Shown here one piece after another: positions 51,554 through 60,685 of a stretch of DNA of 64,000 nt. Made by a program: the position numbers and the translations under genes. Each line of letters starts with the position of its first letter. The first letter of the stretch is position 1. The DNA is from Streptomyces violascens (lineage in GTDB: Bacteria; Actinomycetota; Actinomycetes; Streptomycetales; Streptomycetaceae), in assembly GCF_014649955.1 (NCBI RefSeq), contig NZ_BMUA01000002.1, positions 124,001-188,000 of the forward strand. The letters run 5' to 3'. Under the pieces are notes generated by a model. That model did no database searches and was not told the DNA's origin. It was given only the letters and a program-made list of their open reading frames with translations.

Positions 51554-52156
51554 TCACCAGCGTCCCGGCGGCGGCGCCGTCAGCTGGTCGGCGAGCCGGC
51601 TGAGCCGGTCGCGCAAGCGGCGCGGGCCGCGCTGCGGGGGCAGGGTGTTCTCGCCCGCGGCGGCGCTGACCAGGTGCTGCACGGTGTCCAGGTCGAGCTC
51701 GGCGTCCGGGGCCACCGTCAGGGACTCGTGGACCAGGCCCCGCACCTCGCGGTCGCCGCCGTCCAGGGCGAGCACGGTCGCCCCCGCCCGGCGGGCGTCG
51801 TGGACGCGCTCAAGGAGCCCGTCGGCGGGCCGCTCGGGCGCCACCACGAGCAGCGTCTCGCCGCGCCGGGCCGCTTCGAGACGGCCGAGCCCGACGGACA
51901 GATGGGGCGGCCCGCAGGGCTCGACGTGGTGGCGCACCAGCGTCGGGCTCAGCTCGGGAAGCCCCGACCAGGCCGCCTCGTCGGTGAGGTGGGCGGCCAG
52001 GTGCCAGGGCTCGTACCGCTCGGTGCCGACCAGGAGCAGCCCGCCGCCGTGCGGTACGACGGACGAGCGGAGCACGCCCGCGAAGCGGCGGGTGGCCCGC
52101 AGCCACTCCGTCCCGGCGAGCACTTCCCGCAGCAGTGCGACCCGTACGGCATCCAT
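51554..52156 (-). CDS. Conserved hypothetical protein (200 aa)
   Basis: ATG 52156 opens a 200-residue protein with mixed alpha/beta pattern: RFAGVLRSSVVPHGGGLLLVGTERYEPWH, LVRHHVEPCGPPHLSVGLGRL and DARRAGATVLALDGGDREVRGLVHESL. The last part resembles a SIS-like nucleotide/sugar-binding Rossmann segment, but no catalytic motif is clear. It is divergent from npdG, as in other Streptomyces in my memory. Function unknown. Confidence 0.65.
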   Translation of the reverse strand: MDAVRVALLREVLAGTEWLRATRRFAGVLRSSVVPHGGGLLLVGTERYEPWHLAAHLTDEAAWSGLPELSPTLVRHHVEPCGPPHLSVGLGRLEAARRGETLLVVAPERPADGLLERVHDARRAGATVLALDGGDREVRGLVHESLTVAPDAELDLDTVQHLVSAAAGENTLPPQRGPRRLRDRLSRLADQLTAPPPGRW

Positions 52157-52253
52157 GGCCGGCAGCCTGCCGCATCCGGCCCGCGCGCGGGGGCCGAACC
52201 GGGCTTCGTCATCCGGACGAAGGGCCCCGCTACGGCCGAGTAGGGTCGCCCTC

Positions 52254-52967
52254 ATGACTTCCACTGACAACGCCGGTAACGCATCGAAGCCCGCTGTGAA
52301 GGACCCCTGGGAGCTTCCGGACGTCTCCGGCCTCGTCGTCGGCGTGCTCGGCGGCACCGGCGACCAGGGCCGCGGCCTCGCCTACCGGCTCGCCCGGGCC
52401 GGCCAGAAGGTGATCATCGGCTCGCGCGCCGCCGAGCGGGCCCAGGCCGCCGCCGACGAGCTCGGCCTCGGCATCGAGGGCGCCGACAACGCCGAGTGCG
52501 CGCGGCGCAGCGACATCGTGATCGTGGCGGTGCCGTGGGACGGCCACGCCAAGACGCTGGAATCGCTGCGCGAGGAGCTGTCCGGCAAGCTCGTCGTCGA
52601 CTGCGTGAACCCGCTCGGCTTCGACAAGCAGGGCGCGTACGCCCTCAAGCCCGAGGAGGGCAGCGCCGCCCAGCAGGCCGCCGCCCTGCTGCCGGACTCC
52701 CGGGTGACGGCCGCCTTCCACCACCTGTCCGCGGTGCTGCTCCAGGACGCGTCCATCGAGGAGATCGACACGGACGTGATGGTGCTCGGCGAGGTGCGCG
52801 CCGACACCGACCTCGTCCAGGCCCTGGCCGGGCGCATCCCCGGCATGCGCGGCGTCTTCGCGGGGCGGCTGCGAAACGCCCACCAGGTGGAGTCGCTCGT
52901 CGCCAACCTGATCTCGGTGAACCGCCGCTACAAGGCGCACGCGGGGCTGCGCGTCACCGACGTCTGA
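52254..52967 (+). CDS. npdG: NADPH-dependent F420 reductase
   Basis: The 237-residue enzyme moves hydride between NADPH and coenzyme F420. The Rossmann motif VVGVLGGTGDQGRGLAYRLARAG lies at about residues 25-47, NADP-phosphate binding residues are in IIGSRAAERA, and VPWDGHAKTL, DCVNPLGF and AFHHLSAVLL are family marks. A TAGGGT hexamer ends 7 bp before ATG 52254 and there is no ribosome-binding site, so a leaderless transcript is likely. It supplies reduced F420 to oxidoreductases such as that at 2735-3745. Confidence 0.9.
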   Translation: MTSTDNAGNASKPAVKDPWELPDVSGLVVGVLGGTGDQGRGLAYRLARAGQKVIIGSRAAERAQAAADELGLGIEGADNAECARRSDIVIVAVPWDGHAKTLESLREELSGKLVVDCVNPLGFDKQGAYALKPEEGSAAQQAAALLPDSRVTAAFHHLSAVLLQDASIEEIDTDVMVLGEVRADTDLVQALAGRIPGMRGVFAGRLRNAHQVESLVANLISVNRRYKAHAGLRVTDV

Positions 52968-52991
52968 GGACGGCGGGGCATGGTGGACACT

Positions 52992-53023
52992 GGACGGGCG
53001 GGTGCGAAGGCGCCCGCCCGTCC
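52992..53023 (+). terminator. Terminator of npdG
   Basis: GGACGGGCGGG and CCCGCCCGTCC form a perfect 11-bp stem with a 10-nt loop, 24 bp after the npdG stop, followed by GCTTTC. Confidence 0.8.
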
Positions 53024-53084
53024 GCTTTCACCGTTCCACCCCGTTCGACCTGAGTGCCGAAGTACCCGACAGGAGCCGACCTCC

Positions 53085-53261
53085 ATGCCCCGCCTCGCTC
53101 TGTACGCCCTCGTCGTCTGTGTCCTCGCCGTTGTCGCGGCCGTGGTCTCCTTCGCCCAGGGCAGCTGGCTCGGAATCATCTGGGTGCTGCTCGTCGGACT
53201 CTCGTCCAACATGACCTGGTACTACGTGCGCCGGGGCCGCGCCGCTAGCCCTGCGGAGTGA
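53085..53261 (+). CDS. Small membrane protein, 58 residues
   Basis: ATG 53085 follows AGGAGCCGACCTCC. The peptide has two hydrophobic helices (LALYALVVCVLAVVAAVVSFA and LGIIWVLLVGLSSNMTWYYV) with a short loop and a basic end. Its 3' end overlaps the convergent site-2 protease gene by 17 bp. Function unknown; conserved in look among Streptomyces. Confidence 0.75.
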   Translation: MPRLALYALVVCVLAVVAAVVSFAQGSWLGIIWVLLVGLSSNMTWYYVRRGRAASPAE

Positions 53262-54048
53262 GCGAGAGGCTCGGCAGGTCCGGCCAGAACTGGTAGAGGC
53301 TGCGGCCCGTCGCCGCGTCCAGGTCGGACACCCCGAGCCCGTCCAGGATCGCGTAGACCAGCCGGAAGAACTCCTGGTTGATCTCGGGGACCCAGAGCAG
53401 CGCGAACACCGCGAGCAGGCCGAACGGCGCGAACGGCTCGGCCTGGCGGCGGGCCGAGTGCGACAGCCACGGCTCGATGATCCCGTACCCGTCCAGGCCC
53501 GGCACCGGCAGGAAGTTCAGCAGCGCCGCCGTCACCTGGAGCAGTGCCAGGAACGCCAGCGCGTTGCGGAAGTCGGCCGGCACCCCGTCGAGCGCGTGCA
53601 GCCAGAACGGGGCCGTGCACACGATCGCGAACAGGACGTTGGTGAGCGGGCCCGCCGCCGAGACCAGGCTGTGCTTCCATCGGCCCCGGATCCGGCCCCG
53701 CTCGATGAACACGGCGCCGCCGGGCAGACCGATGCCTCCCATGATCACGAAGATGACCGGCAGCACGATCGACAGCAGCGCGTGCGTGTACTTCAGCGGG
53801 TTCAGCGTGAGATAGCCCTTGGCGCCGACCGTGATGTCCCCGCCGTGCAGCGCGGTACGGGCGTGCGCGTATTCGTGCAGGCACAGCGAGACGACCCAGG
53901 CGGACGTCACGAACAGGAACACCGCGAAGCCGCGGGACGAGGCGTAACTCGTCCACACCGCCCACCCGGAGACCGCCATGACGGCGACGATCCCGAGGAA
54001 GACCGGGCTGATCCGCCGGTCGTGGTGGCGGGAGGTCGTGGTGGCCAT
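53245..54048 (-). CDS. Site-2 protease family protein (M50)
   Basis: The 267-residue integral membrane protein has six helices. The zinc-binding HExxH is in CLHEYAHARTALHGGD (about residue 58), and the second metal motif is LNFLPVPGLDGYGI (about residue 180). It is a short Rip3-like intramembrane metalloprotease without PDZ or CBS domain. It would cut a transmembrane anti-sigma or signal protein; no substrate is nearby. The stop lies inside the end of the convergent 58-residue gene. Confidence 0.88.
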   Translation of the reverse strand: MATTTSRHHDRRISPVFLGIVAVMAVSGWAVWTSYASSRGFAVFLFVTSAWVVSLCLHEYAHARTALHGGDITVGAKGYLTLNPLKYTHALLSIVLPVIFVIMGGIGLPGGAVFIERGRIRGRWKHSLVSAAGPLTNVLFAIVCTAPFWLHALDGVPADFRNALAFLALLQVTAALLNFLPVPGLDGYGIIEPWLSHSARRQAEPFAPFGLLAVFALLWVPEINQEFFRLVYAILDGLGVSDLDAATGRSLYQFWPDLPSLSLTPQG

Positions 54049-54231
54049 GCCGTGGGCTCCAGTGGCTGGTGGGACGGTCGAGCGGGACGCGCCCGACCGT
54101 ACAGGGGCCGGGCGCCCGTGTCTGGATTCCGTCCGGATCGGACGCGGGCTCCGAGCGTCAAACGTCCCGGGACGGGGCGGGAGTTCCGCACCGCGAGCCC
54201 CGGTCCCTGCCGTGTCGATGACAATGGGGGC

Positions 54232-57200
54232 GTGCGCTACCGGATTCTCGGCAACACCCAGGTCCACCACCTCGACGGCAGCCCCGTCGCCCTCGGCGGT
54301 GCGCGGCTGCGCGCGCTCCTGACGGTGCTCGCGCTGCGGCCGGGCCGGGCCGCCCCGGTGGGCGTCCTCGTCGGCGAGGTGTGGGGCGGCGAACCGCCCG
54401 CCGACGCCCCGGCCGCGCTCCAGGCCCTGGTCGGCCGGCTGCGCCGGGCGCTCGGCCACGACGCGGTCTTCTCCGCGGACGGCGGCGGATACGGGCTGGC
54501 CGCCGAGGCCGACGACATCGACCTGCACCGCTTCGAGCGGCTCGCCTCCGACGGCGCCCGCGCCCTGGAGGAGGGCGACCCGGCGAAGGCGGCGGCCCTG
54601 CTCGACGACGCGCTCGCGCTGTGGGCGGGCCCCGCACTGGCCGACCTGCCCGACCCCGGCGCCCTCGCCTCCCGCGCCGAGGCCCGCAGGCTCGACGCCC
54701 GGCGGCTGCGGCTCGCCGCCGCCCTCGCGCTCGGCCGGGCCGGGGAGTCGCTGGCCGAGCTCGCCGCGCTGTGCCAGAGCCACCCGTTCGACGAGCCGCT
54801 GCACGCCCTGCGCATCCGGGCGCTGCGGGCGGCGGGCCGCCCCGCCGAGGCGCTCGCCGCGTACGAGGGTGTGCGCGCCACGCTCGCCGAGGAGCTCGGC
54901 ACCGATCCCGGGCCGGAACTGCGCGCCATCCACGCCGAGTTGCTGAACCCGGCGGCCGTTCCCGCCCCGGCGCCCGCCGCCGCCCCGGTGCACGGCAATC
55001 TGCGGGCCCGGCTCACCTCGTTCGTCGGGCGCGAGGCCGAGCTCGCGGACATCCGCGGCGACCTCGAAGGCGCGCGTCTCGTCACCCTGCTCGGGCCCGG
55101 CGGGGCCGGCAAGACCCGGCTCTCGCAGGAGGCCGCCGACGGTGCCGCGGCGTGCTGGCCGGACGGGGTGTGGCTGGCCGAACTCGCGCCCGTGGACGAC
55201 CCGGCCGGGGTGCCCGCCGCCGTGCTCACCGCGGTCGGCGCCCGCAAGACGGTGCTGCACTCGGCGGGCGCCGAGGAGCTCAGGGCCGCCGACCGGCACG
55301 CGGACGACCCCGTGGTCCGGCTCGCCGAGCACTGCGGGCCGCGCCGCATGCTGCTGCTCCTGGACAACTGCGAGCACGTGATCGGCGCCGCCGCCGAACT
55401 CGCCGAGTACCTCCTGGCCCGCTGCCCGCACCTGGTCGTCCTCGCCACCAGCCGCGAACCGCTGGGCGTGCCGGGGGAGTTGGTGCGTCCCGTCGAGCCG
55501 CTGCCCGCGCCGTTCGCGCTGCGGCTGCTCGCCGAGCGGGGCGCCGCGGCCCGGCCGGGCTTCCGCGTCGAGGACGATCCGGACGCCGCCGCCGAGATCT
55601 GCCGCCGCCTGGACGGACTCCCGCTCGCCATCGAGCTGGCCGCCGCCCGCCTCCGCATGCTGACGGCTCGCCAGATCGCGGACCGGCTCGACGACCGCTT
55701 CCGCCTGCTCACCAGCGGCAGCCGTACGGTGCTGCCGAGGCAGCAGACCCTGCGGGCCGTCGTCGACTGGTCCTGGGACCTCCTGGAGGCGCCCGAACGC
55801 GCGGTGCTCGGCCGCCTCGCCGTCTTCGCGGGCGGCTGCGACCTGGCGGCGGCCGAGGCGGTGTGCGCCGAGGACGACGGCCTCGACGCCCCGGACGTAC
55901 CCGCCGTGCTCGGCTCGCTCGTCGACAAGTCGCTCGTCGTGGCCGCGCCCGACGACACCGGCGAGATGCGCTACCGGCTGCTCGAAACCGTCGCCGAGTA
56001 CGCGACGGAGCGGCTGGAAGCCGCCGGGGACCGCGGCGCCGCCGAGCGCCGCCATCTCACGCACTACCGCGAATTCGCCCGCCGCACCGACGCCGCCCTG
56101 CGCGGCCCCGGGCAGCGCAGGGCGATCGACGCCTTCGAGCGCGAGTACGAGAACCTGCGCACCGCGCTGCGCCGCTGCGTCGCGCTGCGCGACGAGGAGG
56201 AGGCGCTCTGCCTGGTGCACGCCCTGTTCTGGTACTGGCAGATGCGCGACCTGCGCGCCGAGTCGCGCCACTGGGCCAAGGAGGCGGCGGCCCTTGGGCC
56301 CGACCCGTTCGCGCCGCCCGTGACGCCCGCGCCGCCGGTCTTCGTCCAGTGCACGGACTCCCCGCCGCCGCTCGACCCCGAGGTGCTCCAGGAAGCCCGG
56401 CGCGGCGTGCGGCTCGTCCAACTGGCCGCCATGGACCACGAGATGGACCAGTGGACGACCCCGGAAGCCGCCGAGCGGCTCCGCGCGATCACCTCCGCCT
56501 ACCGCCCCGGCCTGCCGCAGACCTGCCGCATGCCGGGCTCGCTCTGGTTCTTCCCCGTGGTGCTCACCGGCGACCAGGCCCGGCTGAAGGAGGTCCTCGA
56601 CGTGACCGTCGAGGCCAGCGCGGAACTCGGATACGAGTGGGAGCTGGCCGCAGCCCTCCAGATGCGCGCCAACGTCCTGGCCAACCGGACCGAGTGGGCC
56701 GGTGACGCCACCGCCGACGCCGACGCCGCGCTCCTCATCTTCCGGCGCCTCGGCGACGCCTGGGGATCGGCCGAGGCACTGGGTGCCAGGGGCGAGGCGC
56801 GTGAGAAGCGGGGCGAATTCGGCCGGGCCGCCCAGGACTTCACCGCCGCCCTGAGCTACGCCGAGCAACTCGGCGCCCAGGCGCAGGTCACCCTCCTCAA
56901 GGCGCGGCTCGCCTCCGTCCTCCTGGAGATGGGGGAGGGCGAGCGCGGCGAGGCCATGCTGCGCGAGATCCTCGCCGACGGGAACCGGGCAGGCGTCGAG
57001 GCGCGGCCCGCGGCCCGGCTCTTCCTCACCATGTGGCTCGGCCGCACCGGCCGGTTCGACGAGGCGCGCGAGCAGTCCGAGGTGATGCTGAAGGAGTTCA
57101 GCTCCGCCAACCTCGTGCTGTTCGAGGGGTTCGTCCTCGGCGTGCGGGCCTGGCTGGACAACGCGCAGGGCCGGTACGCCGAGGGGCTCGCGGGCGCCCT

Positions 57201-57528
57201 GGTCGCGCTCGACCGGGCCCAGGGGCCGCTCTCGCGGATGGTCGCGCCCGAGATGATCGCCGTCCACATGCTCACCGCGGCATGCGCGATCGCCGGACTC
57301 GGCGGCCTCGGCAGCGGCGAGGACGCGGCCCGGCTGGTGGGCGCGCACGACGCGTTGCTCCCGGCGGGCCACTTCCTGGCGCCCGTGCAGGTGGAGCAGC
57401 GGGCCGAGGCCGAGCGGGCCGCCCGCGCCCTGCTCGACGACGCGGCGTACGAGGCCGCGTACGCCGAGGGCGGCGGCCTCTGCGTGGAGGAGGCCACCGC
57501 CGTGGTGCGACGCGATCGCAAGAGCTGA
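54232..57528 (+). CDS. AfsR/SARP-type regulator with BTAD, NB-ARC and TPR domains
   Basis: The 1098-residue protein begins with a SARP winged helix (residues 1-95: RYRILGNTQV, GGARLRALLTVLALRPG, VWGGEPPADAPAALQALVGRLRRALG) and a bacterial transcriptional activation domain (about 96-240). The STAND ATPase part (about 265-600) has the P-loop LLGPGGAGKTRLS near residue 288, Walker B LLLLDNCEH and GLPLAIELAAARL. The rest is TPR-like helices. GACAAT lies 7 bp before GTG 54232, so the mRNA may be leaderless. It faces a DrrAB exporter whose promoter region holds a heptamer array, the likely target. Confidence 0.9.
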   Translation: MRYRILGNTQVHHLDGSPVALGGARLRALLTVLALRPGRAAPVGVLVGEVWGGEPPADAPAALQALVGRLRRALGHDAVFSADGGGYGLAAEADDIDLHRFERLASDGARALEEGDPAKAAALLDDALALWAGPALADLPDPGALASRAEARRLDARRLRLAAALALGRAGESLAELAALCQSHPFDEPLHALRIRALRAAGRPAEALAAYEGVRATLAEELGTDPGPELRAIHAELLNPAAVPAPAPAAAPVHGNLRARLTSFVGREAELADIRGDLEGARLVTLLGPGGAGKTRLSQEAADGAAACWPDGVWLAELAPVDDPAGVPAAVLTAVGARKTVLHSAGAEELRAADRHADDPVVRLAEHCGPRRMLLLLDNCEHVIGAAAELAEYLLARCPHLVVLATSREPLGVPGELVRPVEPLPAPFALRLLAERGAAARPGFRVEDDPDAAAEICRRLDGLPLAIELAAARLRMLTARQIADRLDDRFRLLTSGSRTVLPRQQTLRAVVDWSWDLLEAPERAVLGRLAVFAGGCDLAAAEAVCAEDDGLDAPDVPAVLGSLVDKSLVVAAPDDTGEMRYRLLETVAEYATERLEAAGDRGAAERRHLTHYREFARRTDAALRGPGQRRAIDAFEREYENLRTALRRCVALRDEEEALCLVHALFWYWQMRDLRAESRHWAKEAAALGPDPFAPPVTPAPPVFVQCTDSPPPLDPEVLQEARRGVRLVQLAAMDHEMDQWTTPEAAERLRAITSAYRPGLPQTCRMPGSLWFFPVVLTGDQARLKEVLDVTVEASAELGYEWELAAALQMRANVLANRTEWAGDATADADAALLIFRRLGDAWGSAEALGARGEAREKRGEFGRAAQDFTAALSYAEQLGAQAQVTLLKARLASVLLEMGEGERGEAMLREILADGNRAGVEARPAARLFLTMWLGRTGRFDEAREQSEVMLKEFSSANLVLFEGFVLGVRAWLDNAQGRYAEGLAGALVALDRAQGPLSRMVAPEMIAVHMLTAACAIAGLGGLGSGEDAARLVGAHDALLPAGHFLAPVQVEQRAEAERAARALLDDAAYEAAYAEGGGLCVEEATAVVRRDRKS

Positions 57529-57541
57529 CGTACCGTCAGGA

Positions 57542-58396
57542 TCAGGTGCGCTTGCGGAACTTGGCGACCGCCAGCGGGGCCATCACCAGCGTGATGCCCA
57601 CCGACCAGGCAAGGGTCATCAGCGCGGAGTGGGCGACCGGGCCGCCGGTCATCAGGCCGCGGGCCGCGTCCGCGAGGTTGGACAGCGGGTTGTAGTCGGT
57701 GAACGACTGCAGCCAGCCCGGCATCGTGGTCGGCTTGGCGAAGATGGACGAACCGAACTGCAGCGGCATCAGCACGAGCATGGCCACTCCCTGGACGGCC
57801 TGGGCCGTCTTCATGGTGAGTCCGAGCAGGATGAAGATCCACATGAGGGACGCGCCGAACGCCAGCGACAGGCCGACCGCCGCGAGCAGGCCCCACACCG
57901 AGGTGCTGATGCTGAGGCCCAGGATGAAGCCCATGATCAGCAGGATCGTGGTGGCGACCAGCATGCGGCCGACCTCGACGACCATCTTGGCTATGAGGAC
58001 GGACGACCGGGCGATGGGCATCGTCCGGAAGCGGTCCATCACGCCCTTCTTGAAGTCGTCGTTGACGCCGGTGCCGACCGCCATCGCGATGTTCAGGCCC
58101 ATCATCGCCATCAGGCCGGGAACCAGGTAGTTGACGTACGCCTCCTGGTTGCCGCTGCCGAACATCGCGCCGCCGAAGACGTACACGAACAGCAGGATGA
58201 AGATGATCGGCATCAGGACGGCGTCGAACATCGACTCCGGGTCGGCCTTGATCTGGAGCATGTTGCGGCGCGCCAGGGCGCCGATGTGGCGCAGGTTCGC
58301 GCGCATCCCGATCCGTACGTCGTCGGACCCGGTGGTCCGCCGCGGGCGCGAAGGGGTCTGCTGGGCAGGCGCTTCGACAGTGGTGGTGGTGCTCAT
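57542..58396 (-). CDS. ABC-2 transporter permease, DrrB-like
   Basis: The 284-residue protein has six membrane helices. VLMPIIFILLFVYVFGGAMFG, YLVPGLMAMMGLNIA and FMDRFRTMPIARSSVLIAK-like residues (KKGVMDRFRTMPIARSSVL) match the DrrB/ABC-2 group for export of daunorubicin-type drugs and lipids. The start overlaps the ATPase stop (ATGA). It converges with the AfsR-like gene with a 13-bp gap. Confidence 0.9.
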   Translation of the reverse strand: MSTTTTVEAPAQQTPSRPRRTTGSDDVRIGMRANLRHIGALARRNMLQIKADPESMFDAVLMPIIFILLFVYVFGGAMFGSGNQEAYVNYLVPGLMAMMGLNIAMAVGTGVNDDFKKGVMDRFRTMPIARSSVLIAKMVVEVGRMLVATTILLIMGFILGLSISTSVWGLLAAVGLSLAFGASLMWIFILLGLTMKTAQAVQGVAMLVLMPLQFGSSIFAKPTTMPGWLQSFTDYNPLSNLADAARGLMTGGPVAHSALMTLAWSVGITLVMAPLAVAKFRKRT

Positions 58397-59448
58397 GCCG
58401 CGACCTCCTCGGTCTCACGGTGGGTGTCCTGGGCGGCGCCGGTCTTCTGGCCGGTGATGGCCAGGAACACCTCGTCCAGGCTGGGAAGGTGGGTGCCTAT
58501 GTGGGCGATGCCGTAACCGCGCGCCCCCAACAGGCCGACGACGGCGGTCAGTTGCTCGTCGCTGAGGATCGGCACGTTGAGCACGCCCTCGTCGGGGATG
58601 ACCTGGGTGCCCGCACTGTGTCCGTAGAGGAAATGGGCGTCGAGGCCCGCCTCGGTGACGGCCCGAGCCATCGCGCCCAACTGGTCGGGGTCGGTGGGCC
58701 GGATCTGCAGGGTGCGGCCGCCGACCTTCGCCTTCAGCTCGTTGACCCCGCCGTTGGCGATGACCTTGCCGTGGTCGATGACGGTGAGCTCGCTCGCCAG
58801 CTGCTCGGCCTCCTCCATGTACTGCGTGGTCAGCAGCACGGTGGCGCCCTCGGCGACCATCCGCCGCACTTCGTCCCACACCTCGTTGCGGGTGCGCGGG
58901 TCCAGGCCCGTGGTCGGCTCGTCCAGGTACAGGACGGCCGGGTGGCCGATCATGGAGGCGGCCAGGTCGAGCCGGCGCCGCATGCCGCCGGAGTACGTCA
59001 TCGCGGGGCGCTTGGCGGCGTCGGTGAGCGAGAAGCGCTCCAGGAGCTCGTCCGCGCGGGAGCGGGCGTCCTTGCGGGACAGGTCGAGCAGCCGGCCGAT
59101 CATGTAGAGGTTCTCGCGGCCGGACAGCTTCTCGTCGACCGAGGCGTACTGCCCGGTCAGGCCGATGGTGCGGCGCAGCTGGCGGGGCTGCTTCACCACG
59201 TCGAAGCCGGCCACGGTCGCGCTGCCGGAGTCCGGCACGAGCAGGGTGGACAGGCAGCGGACGAGGGTGGTCTTGCCGGCGCCGTTCGGTCCGAGGACAC
59301 CGAGCACGGTGCCTTCGCGGACGTCCAGGTCGACGCCGTCCAGCGCCTTGGTGTCGCCGAAGTGCTTCACCAGCCCCCGTACGGAGACGGCGGTGCCGGC
59401 GGCAACACCGGCCCCGCTGTTCATGGGCTTCTTGTCGATTCGCGTCAT
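58393..59448 (-). CDS. ABC transporter ATP-binding protein, DrrA-like
   Basis: The 351-residue ATPase has Walker A VLGPNGAGKTTLVR (about residue 50), Q-loop TGQYASVDEKLSG, signature YSGGMRRRLDLAASM, Walker B VLYLDEPTTGLD and the DrrA-specific C-terminal part (GARGYGIAHIGTHLPSLDEVFL). With the permease it forms a drug or metabolite exporter, often for self-resistance. ATG 59448 follows GGTGGA. The heptamer array upstream suggests control by a SARP regulator. Confidence 0.92.
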   Translation of the reverse strand: MTRIDKKPMNSGAGVAAGTAVSVRGLVKHFGDTKALDGVDLDVREGTVLGVLGPNGAGKTTLVRCLSTLLVPDSGSATVAGFDVVKQPRQLRRTIGLTGQYASVDEKLSGRENLYMIGRLLDLSRKDARSRADELLERFSLTDAAKRPAMTYSGGMRRRLDLAASMIGHPAVLYLDEPTTGLDPRTRNEVWDEVRRMVAEGATVLLTTQYMEEAEQLASELTVIDHGKVIANGGVNELKAKVGGRTLQIRPTDPDQLGAMARAVTEAGLDAHFLYGHSAGTQVIPDEGVLNVPILSDEQLTAVVGLLGARGYGIAHIGTHLPSLDEVFLAITGQKTGAAQDTHRETEEVAA

Positions 59449-59470
59449 GTCCACCAAGGTGCCAGCCGCC

Positions 59471-59542
59471 ACCGACAATCCACCGACAGAGCACCGACAG
59501 CCTGGGGACAGCCGCCTACAGCCGCCGACAGCCCTGTGGACA
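59471..59542 (-). promoter_or_regulatory. Seven-heptamer array, probable SARP binding site
   Basis: On the minus strand TGTCCAC, TGTCGGC, TGTAGGC, TGTCCCC, TGTCGGT, TGTCGGT and TGTCGGT follow one another with start-to-start distances of 12, 10, 10, 11, 11 and 11 bp. SARP proteins bind heptameric direct repeats at about 11-bp spacing, the last one 8 bp from a -10. Here position -8 leads to GCACCT, a weak -10, 8 bp before the DrrA ATG. Confidence 0.6.
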
Positions 59543-59561
59543 ACCGGGTCCACAGACGACG

Positions 59562-59596
59562 GACAGCCCGCCGATGGGGGAAGTCGGCGGACTGTC
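59562..59596 (-). terminator. Terminator of panB
   Basis: GACAGCCCGCCGA (59562-59574) pairs with TCGGCGGACTGTC (59584-59596) apart from one C.A mismatch, with a 9-nt loop. It lies 17 bp past the panB stop. Confidence 0.65.
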
Positions 59597-59612
59597 GTCG
59601 TGACCGCAGTGG

Positions 59613-60485
59613 CTAGTGGAAGGTGTGCTCCTCGGCCGGGAACGCCCCGCCGACGACCTCGCCGGCGAACGCCTTCGCGGCGTCCCCGAGGGACTCGCGC
59701 AGGTTCATGTACTGCTTGGTGAAGCGGGGGGTCTTCCCGCCGGTCAGGCCCACCATGTCGGTGTAGACGAGCACCTGCGCGTCGCACTCCGCGCCCGCGC
59801 CGATGCCGACCGTCGGGATGTGCAGCGTGCGTGTGACCTCGGCGGCGAGTTCGGCCGGGACGAGCTCCAGGACGATCGCGAAGGCGCCCGCGTCCTGCAC
59901 GGCCTTGGCGTCGCGCAGCAGCTGGTGCGCCGCCTCGTCGCCGCGGCCCTGCACCCGGTAGCCCAGCGTGTTCACGGACTGCGGGGTGAGGCCGATGTGG
60001 CCCATGACCGGGATGCCCGAGTCGACGAGCAGCCGGATCTGCTCGTGGCTGCGCTCGCCGCCCTCCAGCTTGACCGCCCCGACGCCCGCGTCCTTGACCA
60101 GGCGCATGGCGCTGCGCAGCGCCTGCACCGGGCCCTCCTGGTACGAGCCGAAGGGCAGGTCGGCGACGACGAGGGCGCGCGAGCTGCCCCGTACGACGGC
60201 GGCGGAGAGCAGGGTGATCTCGTCCATGGTGACCGGGACGGTCGTCTCGTAACCGAGGTGGCAGTTGCCCATCGAGTCGCCGACGAGCAGCACCGGGATC
60301 CCGGCCTCGTCGAAGACGGACGCGGTCATCGCGTCGTAGGCGGTGAGCATGGGCCACTTCTCGCCGCGCGCCTTGGCGGCGGCGATGTCGTGCACGGTGA
60401 TGCGCCGGGTGCCCTTGCCTCCGTACAGCGCCTTGGGATTGCTGCTGTCGGGCGCCTTGGGGGCAGCCTGAAGTTGTTGCGTCAT
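59613..60485 (-). CDS. panB: 3-methyl-2-oxobutanoate hydroxymethyltransferase
   Basis: The 290-residue TIM-barrel enzyme makes ketopantoate from alpha-ketoisovalerate and methylene-tetrahydrofolate, the first step of pantothenate synthesis. [54 protein letters not shown] and the catalytic Glu in [10 protein letters not shown] are all present. CAGGAG precedes ATG 60485. No panC or panD gene is adjacent. Confidence 0.95.
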   Translation of the reverse strand: MTQQLQAAPKAPDSSNPKALYGGKGTRRITVHDIAAAKARGEKWPMLTAYDAMTASVFDEAGIPVLLVGDSMGNCHLGYETTVPVTMDEITLLSAAVVRGSSRALVVADLPFGSYQEGPVQALRSAMRLVKDAGVGAVKLEGGERSHEQIRLLVDSGIPVMGHIGLTPQSVNTLGYRVQGRGDEAAHQLLRDAKAVQDAGAFAIVLELVPAELAAEVTRTLHIPTVGIGAGAECDAQVLVYTDMVGLTGGKTPRFTKQYMNLRESLGDAAKAFAGEVVGGAFPAEEHTFH

Positions 60486-60642
60486 CGCAACGGCTCCTGT
60501 TCGTCATCTCGAAGCGCCCTTACGGCGTCTCCGGACCACATCCATGGTGGCATCCCGTGCCCTGTGCCGGGAAGTGGGTGGCACAGGACGGCAGATCGGG
60601 CCGGAAAACACGAACTGGTGTCCGAAAAGTAAAGACCTTGCT

Positions 60643-60661
60643 ATACGAGACGGTCTCGTAT
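60643..60661. promoter_or_regulatory. 19-bp palindromic operator of the MFS exporter
   Basis: ATACGAGAC-G-GTCTCGTAT is a perfect odd-centred palindrome. It covers the probable -35 region; TAGGCT at 60673-60678 is the -10 and lies 7 bp before the MFS ATG. The TetR gene two positions downstream probably encodes its repressor. Confidence 0.75.
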
Positions 60662-60685
60662 CGAAATGGCTCTAGGCTGGACGGC

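Noticed and set aside
53245..57372. A 1375-codon minus-strand open frame ending in the site-2 protease.
   Set aside because: Only the last 267 codons are the protease; the rest is antisense to the AfsR-like gene, whose domains are unmistakable.
57525..57539. A fourth CTGAC-N5-GTCAG palindrome (CTGACGTACCGTCAG).
   Set aside because: It covers the stop codon of the AfsR-like gene in a convergent gap without a promoter. It more likely acts as a weak hairpin or is chance, and it shows that the short motif alone is not proof of an operator.
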